64,000 nucleotides of DNA from assembly GCA_034670145.1 (NCBI GenBank), contig JAXMOA010000023.1, forward strand, positions 1-64,000, written 5' to 3'. Under the pieces are notes generated by a model. It was not told where the DNA came from. It saw nothing but the letters and a program-made list of their open reading frames with translations, and ran no database searches. This document shows, in pieces, positions 51,979-60,480 of this stretch. The position numbers and the translations under genes were made by a program. Position 1 is the first letter of the stretch; each line of letters opens with the position of its first letter. The DNA is from HXMU1420-2 sp034670145. GTDB taxonomy: Bacteria; Pseudomonadota; Alphaproteobacteria; Rhodobacterales; Rhodobacteraceae.

Positions 51979-52716
51979 ATGACATATACACCCTTCTTCG
52001 TACACGGGGCCAAACGCACAGCCCGATGGCTGATCACCTGCGATCACGCCACCAATATCGTGCCCCCGGATGTGGGCAATGGCCAGTTGGGCCTGCCCGA
52101 ATCGGATATGTCGCGTCACATTGCCTATGACCCCGGGGCCTATGGTGTGTCGCGTGCATTGGGCGATTTGCTGGATGCGCCTGTGGTGGCGTCGAATTTT
52201 TCGCGCTTGGTGATCGACCCCAACCGAGGCGAAGATGATCCTACGTTGGTGATGAAACTGTATGATGGTTCCCTGATCCCCGAAAACCGGGCCGTGAATA
52301 GCAAAGAGGTTGAACGTCGGCTGGATGCGTATCACCGCCCCTATCACCGCGCGGTGGCCGAAATGGCGGCCCGGCCCGGCACTGTGGTTGTGTCGATGCA
52401 CAGTTTCACACCGCAATTGAAAGGTCACGCGCCCCGACCCTGGCATGTTGGTGTTCTGTTTCCCGAGGATGACAGGTTTGCCCGACCGCTATTGTCGCAG
52501 CTGAGGAGCGAGGCAGATTTGGTAGTAGGAGAAAATGAACCGTACACCGGATACCTGCCTGGCGATGCAATTGATCGACACGCGACAACCAATGGGCTGC
52601 CCAGCGCGTTGATCGAATTGCGAAACGATTTGATTGAGACCAGCGCCCAGCAGCAGGCCTGGGCTGCGCGACTGGCGCCAATTCTTCACAATGCGCTGCG
52701 AGACTCGGGGTTGTAG
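51979..52716 (+). CDS. N-formylglutamate amidohydrolase-family protein
   Basis: ATG 51979, after CAGGACC, gives 245 residues. The family motifs are present: ARWLITCDHATNIVPP (metal His), DPGAYGVSRALGDLL, VVASNFSRLVIDPNRG and VVVSMHSFTPQLKG. The C-terminal ALIELRNDLI fits metal-dependent N-formylglutamate deformylases of the HutG type. There are no hut genes beside it. In roseobacters this copy often stands alone next to a DUF1244 gene, as here, 62 bp upstream. It may hydrolyse a different N-acyl amino acid. Confidence 0.8.
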   Translation: MTYTPFFVHGAKRTARWLITCDHATNIVPPDVGNGQLGLPESDMSRHIAYDPGAYGVSRALGDLLDAPVVASNFSRLVIDPNRGEDDPTLVMKLYDGSLIPENRAVNSKEVERRLDAYHRPYHRAVAEMAARPGTVVVSMHSFTPQLKGHAPRPWHVGVLFPEDDRFARPLLSQLRSEADLVVGENEPYTGYLPGDAIDRHATTNGLPSALIELRNDLIETSAQQQAWAARLAPILHNALRDSGL

Positions 52717-52778
52717 CATTGCGTGCCTTGGCCGGTTCACTATGATGCCCCGGCCCCTATCGGATGAGGAACACGGAC

Positions 52779-53093
52779 ATGGACGCACAGACGCAACTTG
52801 AACTCGAGGCAGCCGCCTTTCGCCGACTGCGCCAACATCTGATGCAGGACCGAACAGATGTGCAGAACATCGACCTGATGAACCTGGCCGGTTTTTGTCG
52901 CAATTGCCTGTCGCGCTGGTATCAGGAGGCTGCCGCCGAGCGTGGTATTGAGATTGGTAAGGACCAAGCGCGCGAGCAGTTTTATGGAATGACCATGGCA
53001 GAGTGGAAAGCCAACTATCAGACAGAGGCGAATAGCTCGCAGCAGGCCGCGTTTGAGACGTCGTTCAAGGAAAACGTGACTGACAAAAGCTGA
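52779..53093 (+). CDS. DUF1244 protein
   Basis: ATG 52779, behind GAGGA, gives 104 residues. The compact motif set QNIDLMNLAGFCRNCLSRWY, then REQFYGMTMAEWKANYQ is the DUF1244 signature. The Cys pair in FCRNCLSRW could bind a metal. All-helical small protein of unknown function, co-oriented with the N-formylglutamate amidohydrolase gene. Confidence 0.85.
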   Translation: MDAQTQLELEAAAFRRLRQHLMQDRTDVQNIDLMNLAGFCRNCLSRWYQEAAAERGIEIGKDQAREQFYGMTMAEWKANYQTEANSSQQAAFETSFKENVTDKS

Positions 53094-53136
53094 GTTCTGG
53101 GGCGAGCGTCCAGATCTGTGGGGCCGGGATTACCGC

Positions 53137-54081
53137 TTATACGGTACGCCAGCCCGCCTCGTTCAGAGCAGCGCCGTAACCGGGTGCCTGTTTCATCTGG
53201 TCACTTAGCCCCTTGGCCACCAAAGCTCGATGCAGTTTAGGCAATTGCCAGCAGGGCATGTGCATCACCAGGTGATGTTCGAGGTGATAGTTGACCCAAT
53301 ACGGAGCGACAAAGGCACGCTCGATCAGGTTTGCATGTGTCGTGCGGACGTTTTGCAGCGGGTTTTGGGACGTTTCGGTTGCGCCATGTTCAGCAATGTT
53401 GCGAATGCGCAGAACCAGCTGATACCACGTCAGAAAAGGCAGCAACCAAAACGCCAAACCATACCACCATTGACCCAGAAGGCTCATGATCAGCATGACG
53501 CCGATAAAGACGGGAAAGGACTTGAAGGTTTCAACAGACCGGAAGGTCTGTGCCGCATCCTGATTGGCGGCATCGCGTGCCTCGTCATCACCGGCAAGAC
53601 GCACAGATAGCGTGATCTGGCGCATGAGTTGCTTATAGCCCGTTTGACCGGTGATATCGCGGATAAACTTGCGCATCAGCGATGCGCGGGTTGTTGGGAA
53701 TTTGGCGGACAGAACCAAATCCGGGTCTTTTTCTGTTTGTGTGAACCGGTGATGGGTCAGGTGGTAATGACGGTAAGCATGCAGCTCGGCCAGAATTGGA
53801 CGACCACAAAGCCATTCGCCAGCGAATTCATTCAGCCAACGGGTTTTGAACAATGCGTTATGCGCCGCCTCATGCATCAAGATGGCCATGCCCAGTTGGC
53901 GCGAACCAATCACCATCACCGCCAGTAAAAAGGTCAAAGGGTTGGGAAAGATGGTGAATAGAACAAGCGCCAGTGCGATTGTTCCCCAGCAATGAAACAC
54001 CAGCCATACACCCATGGCATCCGAGCGCCGAGCCAGTGGCCGGATCTCTTCCGAGGTAAGATACGCTTTTCCTGGCGTCAT
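53137..54081 (-). CDS. Fatty-acid desaturase
   Basis: The product has 314 residues with the three His boxes of membrane desaturases: HEAAHNALF (about 70), HYHLTHH (about 105) and HLEHHLVMHMP (about 268). Hydrophobic helices flank them (VWLVFHCWGTIALALVLFTI and FPVFIGVMLIMSLLG). It introduces a double bond into acyl chains of lipids, or hydroxylates related compounds such as carotenoids, using a di-iron site. Monocistronic by position, 148 bp after hemC; I see no gene in that gap. Confidence 0.88.
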   Translation of the reverse strand: MTPGKAYLTSEEIRPLARRSDAMGVWLVFHCWGTIALALVLFTIFPNPLTFLLAVMVIGSRQLGMAILMHEAAHNALFKTRWLNEFAGEWLCGRPILAELHAYRHYHLTHHRFTQTEKDPDLVLSAKFPTTRASLMRKFIRDITGQTGYKQLMRQITLSVRLAGDDEARDAANQDAAQTFRSVETFKSFPVFIGVMLIMSLLGQWWYGLAFWLLPFLTWYQLVLRIRNIAEHGATETSQNPLQNVRTTHANLIERAFVAPYWVNYHLEHHLVMHMPCWQLPKLHRALVAKGLSDQMKQAPGYGAALNEAGWRTV

Positions 54082-54229
54082 GGTTTGACCTCCCTCTACC
54101 GTGGAGGAAGTTTTCAGAAGCCGTACCGCCCTGTCAATCAGAGCGCCGCGTCACAATATGGGCGCAGACGCGTCAGAGGACCCATCGCCGTGGCCTACAA
54201 TACGTAGGACAAGCGCAAGAAGCCGGGCG

Positions 54230-55180
54230 TCATGTCCGCCATTCGAAGAACCCGGGGCCAGCCAGATCCAACAAACGCCGGGCGATATCGCGCCCCAGCA
54301 ACGCGCCGTCCTGGATCGGGGCGGTGCCTGCCTCGATGATGGCGTCCGACCCATCGGGGCGCAGCACCTCTGCTCGCATCTTGATTGTGGACCCTTCGAG
54401 CTGAGCGAGCCCCGCAATCGGCGTTTCGCAGGATCCATCCAGCGCAGCCAGGCAGGCGCGCTCTGCCGCCAGCTGTTGACCAGTTGCCGTGTCATGAATA
54501 GCGGAAAGCATATCGGCCATGCGGTGGTCGTTCTGGCGCCGCTCAATCCCGATTGCGCCCTGGGCAATGGCCGGCAACATCTCGGCCGGTTCGATCGGGG
54601 ACACGGGCAAGTCACGCTCGACCCCCAGACGTCTGAGGCCAGCCATGGCCAGAAATGTGCAATCTGCCACACGATCGGACAGCTTTTTTACCCGTGTTTG
54701 GACATTGCCCCTGAACTCCACAACCTTCAGATCCGGCCTCAGATGCAGAACTTGCGCCCGGCGCCGCAGGCTCGACGTTCCGACAATCGCCCCCGTTGGA
54801 AGCGCGCCGATTGAGCTGCATTTGGGCGACACGAAAGCATCCCGCACGTCTTCTCTTGGCAGGTAAGTGTCCAGGAGCAGGCCCTGCGGCTGCTCAACTG
54901 GCATATCCTTCATAGAATGCACCGCCAGGTCGATTTTACCGGACAGCAGGTCCAGCTCGATTTCGCGGGTAAACAGGCCTTTGCCACCGATGTCTTTGAG
55001 CGGGCGGTCCTGAACGGCATCACCCGTGGTTTGAATAACGACGATCTGAAACGCGTCCTGAGGCAATTCGAACTTGGCCGCCAAACGGTCCCGTGTTTCA
55101 TGGGCCTGAGCCAAAGCCAAAGGCGAGCCGCGCGTGCCGATGCGCAGCGGATGAGCGGGTGATGGCAGTTCTTTTGTCAT
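54230..55180 (-). CDS. hemC: Hydroxymethylbilane synthase (porphobilinogen deaminase)
   Basis: The product has 316 residues from ATG 55180; the reading to 55327 extends into the hemE promoter and is rejected. IGTRGSPLALAQAHETRD opens the protein. GGKGLFTREIE, AVHSMKDMPVE and GTSSLRRRAQVL form the active site, and the dipyrromethane-binding Cys is in DGSCETPIAG (about 245). It assembles hydroxymethylbilane in haem synthesis. Divergent from hemE across 115 bp. Confidence 0.95.
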   Translation of the reverse strand: MTKELPSPAHPLRIGTRGSPLALAQAHETRDRLAAKFELPQDAFQIVVIQTTGDAVQDRPLKDIGGKGLFTREIELDLLSGKIDLAVHSMKDMPVEQPQGLLLDTYLPREDVRDAFVSPKCSSIGALPTGAIVGTSSLRRRAQVLHLRPDLKVVEFRGNVQTRVKKLSDRVADCTFLAMAGLRRLGVERDLPVSPIEPAEMLPAIAQGAIGIERRQNDHRMADMLSAIHDTATGQQLAAERACLAALDGSCETPIAGLAQLEGSTIKMRAEVLRPDGSDAIIEAGTAPIQDGALLGRDIARRLLDLAGPGFFEWRT

Positions 55181-55295
55181 CTTACCGGAATAATCGGCGT
55201 ATCTTCTCAAGACAACTGCGTGATGTTGACGCCTACCCTGCTTGACTTTTGGCCGCGCGCACACGACCCATGCGCAACGCAATATGGAGGCTGAC

Positions 55296-56357
55296 ATGAC
55301 CGCTGACACAGGGCCAAAGAAACTCATGCTACGCGCACTGGCTGGCGAAACCTTGGAAACTCCTCCGATCTGGATGATGCGCCAAGCCGGGCGCTACCTG
55401 CCAGAGTACCGCGCAACGCGAGCGCAGGCCGGGGACTTCCTGAGCCTGTGTTACAATAGTGAACTGGCCGCCGAAGTGACCTTGCAGCCAATTCGGCGGT
55501 ATGGGTTTGATGCGGCGATCATGTTTGCGGATATCTTGTTGGTGCCACAGGCGCTGGGCGCGGACCTGTGGTTTGTGACTGGCGAAGGTCCGCGTTTGTC
55601 CACAATCACCAGCGAGGCGGATTTTGCCAAGCTTGGCCCAGCCGGGGATATTCACGGCACGTTGGCGCCGATCTATGAAACGCTGCGTATTCTCAGACGC
55701 GAACTGCCCCAGGACACAACGCTTATCGGGTTTGCCGGGGCGCCATGGACCGTTGCCACATATATGATTGCAGGCCGCGGCACCCCGGACCAAGCCCCGG
55801 CACATGCATTGAAGGCGGAAAATCAGCCGCTGTTCGACAGGTTGATGGCGCGAATTACACAAGCAACGATTTCCTATCTTAGCCATCAAATCGAGGCGGG
55901 GGCCGAAGTGGTCAAGTTGTTTGACAGCTGGGCAGGATCCTTGGAGGGTGACGATTTCGAGCGTTATGCGCTGACCCCCTGCAAAGAAATTGTCACAGCA
56001 CTGAAGGCCAAACATCCGGACACGCCGATCATCGGTTTCCCAAGAGAAGCCGGCGAGCGCTATCGGGGTTTTGCGCGGGCAACCGGTGTGGACTGTGTGG
56101 CACTGGATCAGCGGACAGATCCTGTCTGGGCAGCTGCAAAGGTGCAGCCGGACAGTTGCGTACAAGGCAACCTGGCGCCCGGGCATATGGTAACAGGTGG
56201 CGATGATCTGGTTCGTGAAACGCAAGAGATTTGCCGAACGTTCGCCCAAGGTCCGCATATATTCAACCTGGGCCATGGTATCACACCCGATGCAAATCCG
56301 GACAATGTACAGTTGATGATTGATACCGTGCGCGCCCGGGACTGGGCCGACAACTGA
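55296..56357 (+). CDS. hemE: Uroporphyrinogen decarboxylase
   Basis: ATG 55296 after GGAGGCTGAC gives 353 residues. PPIWMMRQAGRYLPEYRA holds the active-site Arg; ILLVPQALGADLWF, GFAGAPWTVATYMIAG and FDSWAGSLEG line the substrate pocket; FNLGHGITPDA is near the end. It decarboxylates uroporphyrinogen III to coproporphyrinogen III. The hemE/hemC divergent pair is common in alphaproteobacteria. A short GC stem (CCTGCGTC/GACGCAGG, 56379-56406) follows its stop in the convergent gap. Confidence 0.96.
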   Translation: MTADTGPKKLMLRALAGETLETPPIWMMRQAGRYLPEYRATRAQAGDFLSLCYNSELAAEVTLQPIRRYGFDAAIMFADILLVPQALGADLWFVTGEGPRLSTITSEADFAKLGPAGDIHGTLAPIYETLRILRRELPQDTTLIGFAGAPWTVATYMIAGRGTPDQAPAHALKAENQPLFDRLMARITQATISYLSHQIEAGAEVVKLFDSWAGSLEGDDFERYALTPCKEIVTALKAKHPDTPIIGFPREAGERYRGFARATGVDCVALDQRTDPVWAAAKVQPDSCVQGNLAPGHMVTGGDDLVRETQEICRTFAQGPHIFNLGHGITPDANPDNVQLMIDTVRARDWADN

Positions 56358-56393
56358 ACCGTTGTCAGAACAATTTCGCCTGCGTCTTTTGGG

Positions 56394-58250
56394 TCAGGGA
56401 CGCAGGTCGGCCGGTGCCTGAGCGTCGAAATCAAAGGCCATTCCAACCCAGTCACCGACTGCCAACAGCAATCGGCCGGCGGTGGGCAGGCTGCTGCGAT
56501 ACTCTATGACCTCGCGCGCCAGGGCGGGCTCGTCTGTTATCAGCCCGTCCACACCCAGCGAGATCATGCGCGACATTCCGGCTGCATCGTTCACTGTCCA
56601 GACATATACGTCCTTGCCCGCGGCATCCGCCCGCGAAATCAGGCTTGTGGTGGCAAGCCCGGTGTTGACGGCCAGAAAATCACCCTGCAGCCCCACCAGA
56701 TCCCCCACCGCAGTCGCCGCCAGAACGCCGGTGCGCCAGCCTGGGCGTAGTTCCTGCATTTTCTGCACTGCGGGGTACTTCAGCGACATGGTAGAGATCT
56801 GATCTGCCATGCCTGCGGCCTCGACAAGCTGGATGACCCGGTTCTCCAAATCGACATCGTGGCCGTAGTATTTGAGTTCGATGATCACCTTGGCCCTGCC
56901 TTTGGCGGTGGCCAGGACATCGCTCAGCAACGGCGCGCGTTCATTGCTGTATTCCGGTGCGTACCAGCTGCCGATGTCGATCTGCGCAATCTCTTCGCGC
57001 GTGGCGTCCCAAATCTTGGTCGGAACATCTGCTGCTTTCATAAAATCGCTGTCATGGGCGACGATGATCTCTCCGTCTGCTGTTTCCTGAACGTCGATTT
57101 CGACCCAATCCGCCTGATCCTCGATCGCCTTTTCAATGGATGCCATCGTGTTTTCAGGCCGCGATCCGGCAGCCCCGCGATGCCCGATCACGACGACGTC
57201 TTTCTTGGCCTCAAAGCTTTCCAGCAGCAGACCCCCCGCACCAATGCTGGTCAGCGACAGAATGACCGTGAGGGCGAGGACCACATTTGCCGGTGCAAAA
57301 AGGGACACAGTATCGGAATAGGAGTGACGAGCGCTGAGTTGGCGGCCATTCAGAGCGCGTTGAAATTGATCGTTCAACACATGCGCCAATGCTCCGCTGG
57401 ACAACGCGTTGATAAAAACACTGGCCGCTGACCACGTGATTCCGACCGCCACCAGGCCCAGAACAGTCCGCTTGAGATTGTCAGCCTGTCCCGTGGTCAC
57501 AAAATCTACGGCGAAACCGGCCAACAGACCGATGAACCCGGCGATCACGGCACGTATGGCGATCCACCAAAAGAGACGCCGCAGCAGCGCGAACCTGTGG
57601 CCATGCATCATCTTCGCGCTGTCCGCAAAGGACTGACGCACCGGTATTGTGTCAAGAACAGCGAGATGCAGGGCAATGGCCCAGGATGTCAGACGTCCCA
57701 GCAGGACGATGGCCATGACCAAAAGAATACATGAACTCAGGCCAACAGCCGCCAGAAATGTCGGGGGGCGATGCGTGAGGTAGTAGTTGATATCGAATTC
57801 TCGCAACAAAACCCCAGCGATCAACGCGCAAACGATCAGAAAAGGCGCAGAGATGATCAGGATTCGCAGCAAGAACGCCATGGCAAACCGAAGCAATATT
57901 GGAAGGGCGTTCAGGGCAAAACGGGCGGCCAATTGCAAGGACTTGATAGGTCTCAATGCGCTGTTCTGTAACAAGGCCGTCATCACAGCGACGTCCAGCA
58001 CCGCCGCCACGATCACCAAAGACACCACCACCAAACCCGAAAACGCGCCAACCGGAGTCAGAAGAAACCGCGCGATATCCTGGTCGGTCAGTGCGCTTTG
58101 ATCCGAAAATGAAAGCGAAAGGGCCAACAATCCACCTATCACGGGGACAATAGCTGCTGTGATCAAGAGCCTGATAAACAAATGCACAGACAACAAAGGG
58201 AGCCAAAGGCGCAGGGCGTCCTGGTATCGGTGCAATGTTTCGCGGAGCAT
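56394..58250 (-). CDS. Membrane-anchored glycerophosphodiester phosphodiesterase
   Basis: ATG 58250 (MLRETLHRYQDALRLW) gives 618 residues; a longer reading to 58349 lacks support. The first 340 residues or so hold about eight hydrophobic segments, the glycerophosphodiesterase membrane domain. The C-terminal GDPD domain begins at VVIGHRGAAGSRPENTMASI (catalytic His and Arg) and continues with WVEIDVQETADGEIIVAHDS, with Glu, Asp and His as metal and base residues. It hydrolyses glycerophosphodiesters to sn-glycerol 3-phosphate and an alcohol, probably at the cell membrane. Confidence 0.87.
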   Translation of the reverse strand: MLRETLHRYQDALRLWLPLLSVHLFIRLLITAAIVPVIGGLLALSLSFSDQSALTDQDIARFLLTPVGAFSGLVVVSLVIVAAVLDVAVMTALLQNSALRPIKSLQLAARFALNALPILLRFAMAFLLRILIISAPFLIVCALIAGVLLREFDINYYLTHRPPTFLAAVGLSSCILLVMAIVLLGRLTSWAIALHLAVLDTIPVRQSFADSAKMMHGHRFALLRRLFWWIAIRAVIAGFIGLLAGFAVDFVTTGQADNLKRTVLGLVAVGITWSAASVFINALSSGALAHVLNDQFQRALNGRQLSARHSYSDTVSLFAPANVVLALTVILSLTSIGAGGLLLESFEAKKDVVVIGHRGAAGSRPENTMASIEKAIEDQADWVEIDVQETADGEIIVAHDSDFMKAADVPTKIWDATREEIAQIDIGSWYAPEYSNERAPLLSDVLATAKGRAKVIIELKYYGHDVDLENRVIQLVEAAGMADQISTMSLKYPAVQKMQELRPGWRTGVLAATAVGDLVGLQGDFLAVNTGLATTSLISRADAAGKDVYVWTVNDAAGMSRMISLGVDGLITDEPALAREVIEYRSSLPTAGRLLLAVGDWVGMAFDFDAQAPADLRP

Positions 58251-58457
58251 GATTATAAAATTCCAACGCTGGTATATGTTGCATCGGACGCTAGTCCAAG
58301 CCTGAGCGTATTGCCACTGGTCACATGCCGTCATGCCAGCAAAGACCACCGATTTAACGCGAACGTCCGGTAGGAAACTTTAGGCAGTCAGCGACAAAAT
58401 TGCATAGACGGTGGTTTCGCGTGGCTCCTTTCAGGAGAGCCGGATAGTCTGGGATCA

Positions 58458-59252
58458 ATGAACAGGAATCCACCGGTCCTGGTGTTCTCGGATCTCGACG
58501 GAACACTATTGGACCACGAGACATATGAATGGCGTGAAGCTGCGCGCGGGCTGGAATTCGTTTGGCGCGCAAGTGGCGGTCTGGTGCTGGCCAGCAGCAA
58601 AACCGCACGCGAGATTGATCCGTTGCGCGCCGACATTGGATGTAGCGATTGGCCGGCCATCGTGGAGAACGGCGCCGGTATCTTGTGGCCGGGTACGGAG
58701 GATTTGTCAGGCAACGGCGCATACCGCAAAATTCGCGACCTCTTGCAACACGCACCACCGGGTTTCCGAGGATTTGGCGATATGGGACCGCGCGAAGTGG
58801 CAGATATCACCGGATTGGCCCCTATTGCGGCGGAAAACGCCTGCGCGCGCCAGTTCAGTGAACCCGGGTTGTGGACAGGGTCGTCCAAAGATCTGGACGT
58901 CTTTCTTCAAGAAATTGCCAAAGCTGGTGTGGTTGCAAGAAGAGGTGGGCGCTTCCTGACATTGTCATTTGGTCAAACCAAGGCCGATGCAATGGCAGAG
59001 ATTGTCAGGGCGCTGAACCCAAAGCAGACGATAGCCTTGGGAGATGCCCCAAATGATCTGGAGATGATCCAGGCTGCGGATTTTGGCGTGATCATCGCCA
59101 ACCCGGCGGCGCCCGAAATGCCGATCCTGGCGGGCGAGGCTGAAGGTACAATTGTCAGAACCAAACGCGCTGGCCCCAATGGTTGGGCAGATGCTGTTAT
59201 TGCGATCTTATCAGATCCACAAAAATTCAGGAAAGTAACTGGGAATGGCTGA
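58458..59252 (+). CDS. Mannosyl/glucosyl-3-phosphoglycerate phosphatase (MpgP-like)
   Basis: The product has 264 residues, a HAD-IIB phosphatase. VLVFSDLDGTLLD (nucleophile Asp in SDLDGT), LASSKTAREI (motif II region) and ALGDAPNDLEMIQAAD (motif IV) are clear. The middle cap with GFRGFGDMGPREVADITGL is typical of MpgP enzymes. It overlaps the glycosyltransferase gene by 8 bp. MpgP enzymes remove phosphate from mannosyl- or glucosyl-3-phosphoglycerate. Here the partner enzyme points to glucosyl-3-phosphoglycerate and hence glucosylglycerate. Confidence 0.83.
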   Translation: MNRNPPVLVFSDLDGTLLDHETYEWREAARGLEFVWRASGGLVLASSKTAREIDPLRADIGCSDWPAIVENGAGILWPGTEDLSGNGAYRKIRDLLQHAPPGFRGFGDMGPREVADITGLAPIAAENACARQFSEPGLWTGSSKDLDVFLQEIAKAGVVARRGGRFLTLSFGQTKADAMAEIVRALNPKQTIALGDAPNDLEMIQAADFGVIIANPAAPEMPILAGEAEGTIVRTKRAGPNGWADAVIAILSDPQKFRKVTGNG

Positions 59253-60480
59253 TTTTCATCAGAACGGCAACATCACCACACTGCACAATCTTCGGCACAG
59301 GTCACCCGAAAGCCTGTCGCACGAAGTGGCTGTGAATGCAGATGCCCGCAAGATCACACTGATCCTGCCCTGTCTGTATTCAGAGCTGGAAGGCCCGGCC
59401 ATGCCCAATATTTTGGACGAGTTGTCCAAAGTCACCTATCTGCATCGGATCATCATCGGTCTGGACCGCGCCGACGAAGCACAATTTCGTCACGCCCGCG
59501 CGTTCTTTGACCGATTGCCGCAAAACACGGTTGTGATCTGGAACGACAGCCCACGCATGTTGGCCTTGCATGACAAGCTGGAGACATTGGGGCTGGGCCC
59601 CCAGGAACCCGGCAAGGGAAAAAACGTGTGGTCCTGCATGGGGTATCTGTTGGCCTGTGCCGACAGTGCGGTCATGGCGATTCATGATTGCGATATCGTG
59701 ACATACAACCGCGAAATGTTGGACCGGTTGGTGTATCCGGTGGTCAACCCGTCGTTTCCCTATCAGATGTCCAAGGGTTACTACCCCCGGATCGGCAACG
59801 GCAAACTGAATGGTCGGGTGACACGTCTTCTGATTAGTCCACTGCTGATCGCGCTCAAACGTGTAATTGGAGACCGCGATTACATCGATTACCTGCGCAG
59901 TTTCCGCTATCCTTTGTCAGGTGAATTTGCGATCCGCACGCCGATTTTGCCAGATCTGCGCATTTCGTCGGATTGGGGGTTAGAGATTGGCGTGCTCTCC
60001 GAAGCCTGGCGCAATCTGGCGCCTAAATCCGTGTGTCAGGTCGAAATAGCAGACAACTATGACCACAAACATCAGGATCTGTCGCAAGAGGATGCATCGA
60101 CCGGGCTGAGCCGAATGTCGACGGATATTTGCAAGTCGATCATTCGCAAGCTGGCTGCAGATGGCACCGTATTCACTCCAAATACCTTCCGCACGCTAAA
60201 AGCGACATACTACAGATCCGCGCTGGACCTGCTGGAAGGATACTACAACGACGCCAAAATGAACGGTCTGGAGGTTCATCGCCACGTCGAGGAAAAGTCC
60301 ATCGAGCTGTTTGCCGAAAACATTATTCGCGCGGGCCAGGTGTTTTTGGACAACCCGCACGAAACACCCTTCATGCCAACATGGAACCGTGTGCATGCGG
60401 CCGATCTGGACTTCCTTTCAAACATGCACAAGGCCGTAGCCGCCGACCTAGAGGAATTTACACCGATACCTGGTTCGTGA
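59245..60480 (+). CDS. gpgS: Glucosyl-3-phosphoglycerate synthase-like glycosyltransferase (GT81)
   Basis: The product has 411 residues, a GT-A glycosyltransferase. ITLILPCLYSELEG begins the nucleotide fold, and the metal-binding DxD is in AIHDCDIVTY (about residue 150). YPLSGEFAIRTPIL and DWGLEIGVLSEAW match glucosyl-3-phosphoglycerate synthases. It would transfer glucose from a nucleotide sugar to 3-phosphoglycerate. The start overlaps the phosphatase gene by 8 bp, and the 3' end overlaps the convergent phosphorylase by 23 bp. The product chemistry is assigned by family and neighbours. Confidence 0.82.
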   Translation: MADFHQNGNITTLHNLRHRSPESLSHEVAVNADARKITLILPCLYSELEGPAMPNILDELSKVTYLHRIIIGLDRADEAQFRHARAFFDRLPQNTVVIWNDSPRMLALHDKLETLGLGPQEPGKGKNVWSCMGYLLACADSAVMAIHDCDIVTYNREMLDRLVYPVVNPSFPYQMSKGYYPRIGNGKLNGRVTRLLISPLLIALKRVIGDRDYIDYLRSFRYPLSGEFAIRTPILPDLRISSDWGLEIGVLSEAWRNLAPKSVCQVEIADNYDHKHQDLSQEDASTGLSRMSTDICKSIIRKLAADGTVFTPNTFRTLKATYYRSALDLLEGYYNDAKMNGLEVHRHVEEKSIELFAENIIRAGQVFLDNPHETPFMPTWNRVHAADLDFLSNMHKAVAADLEEFTPIPGS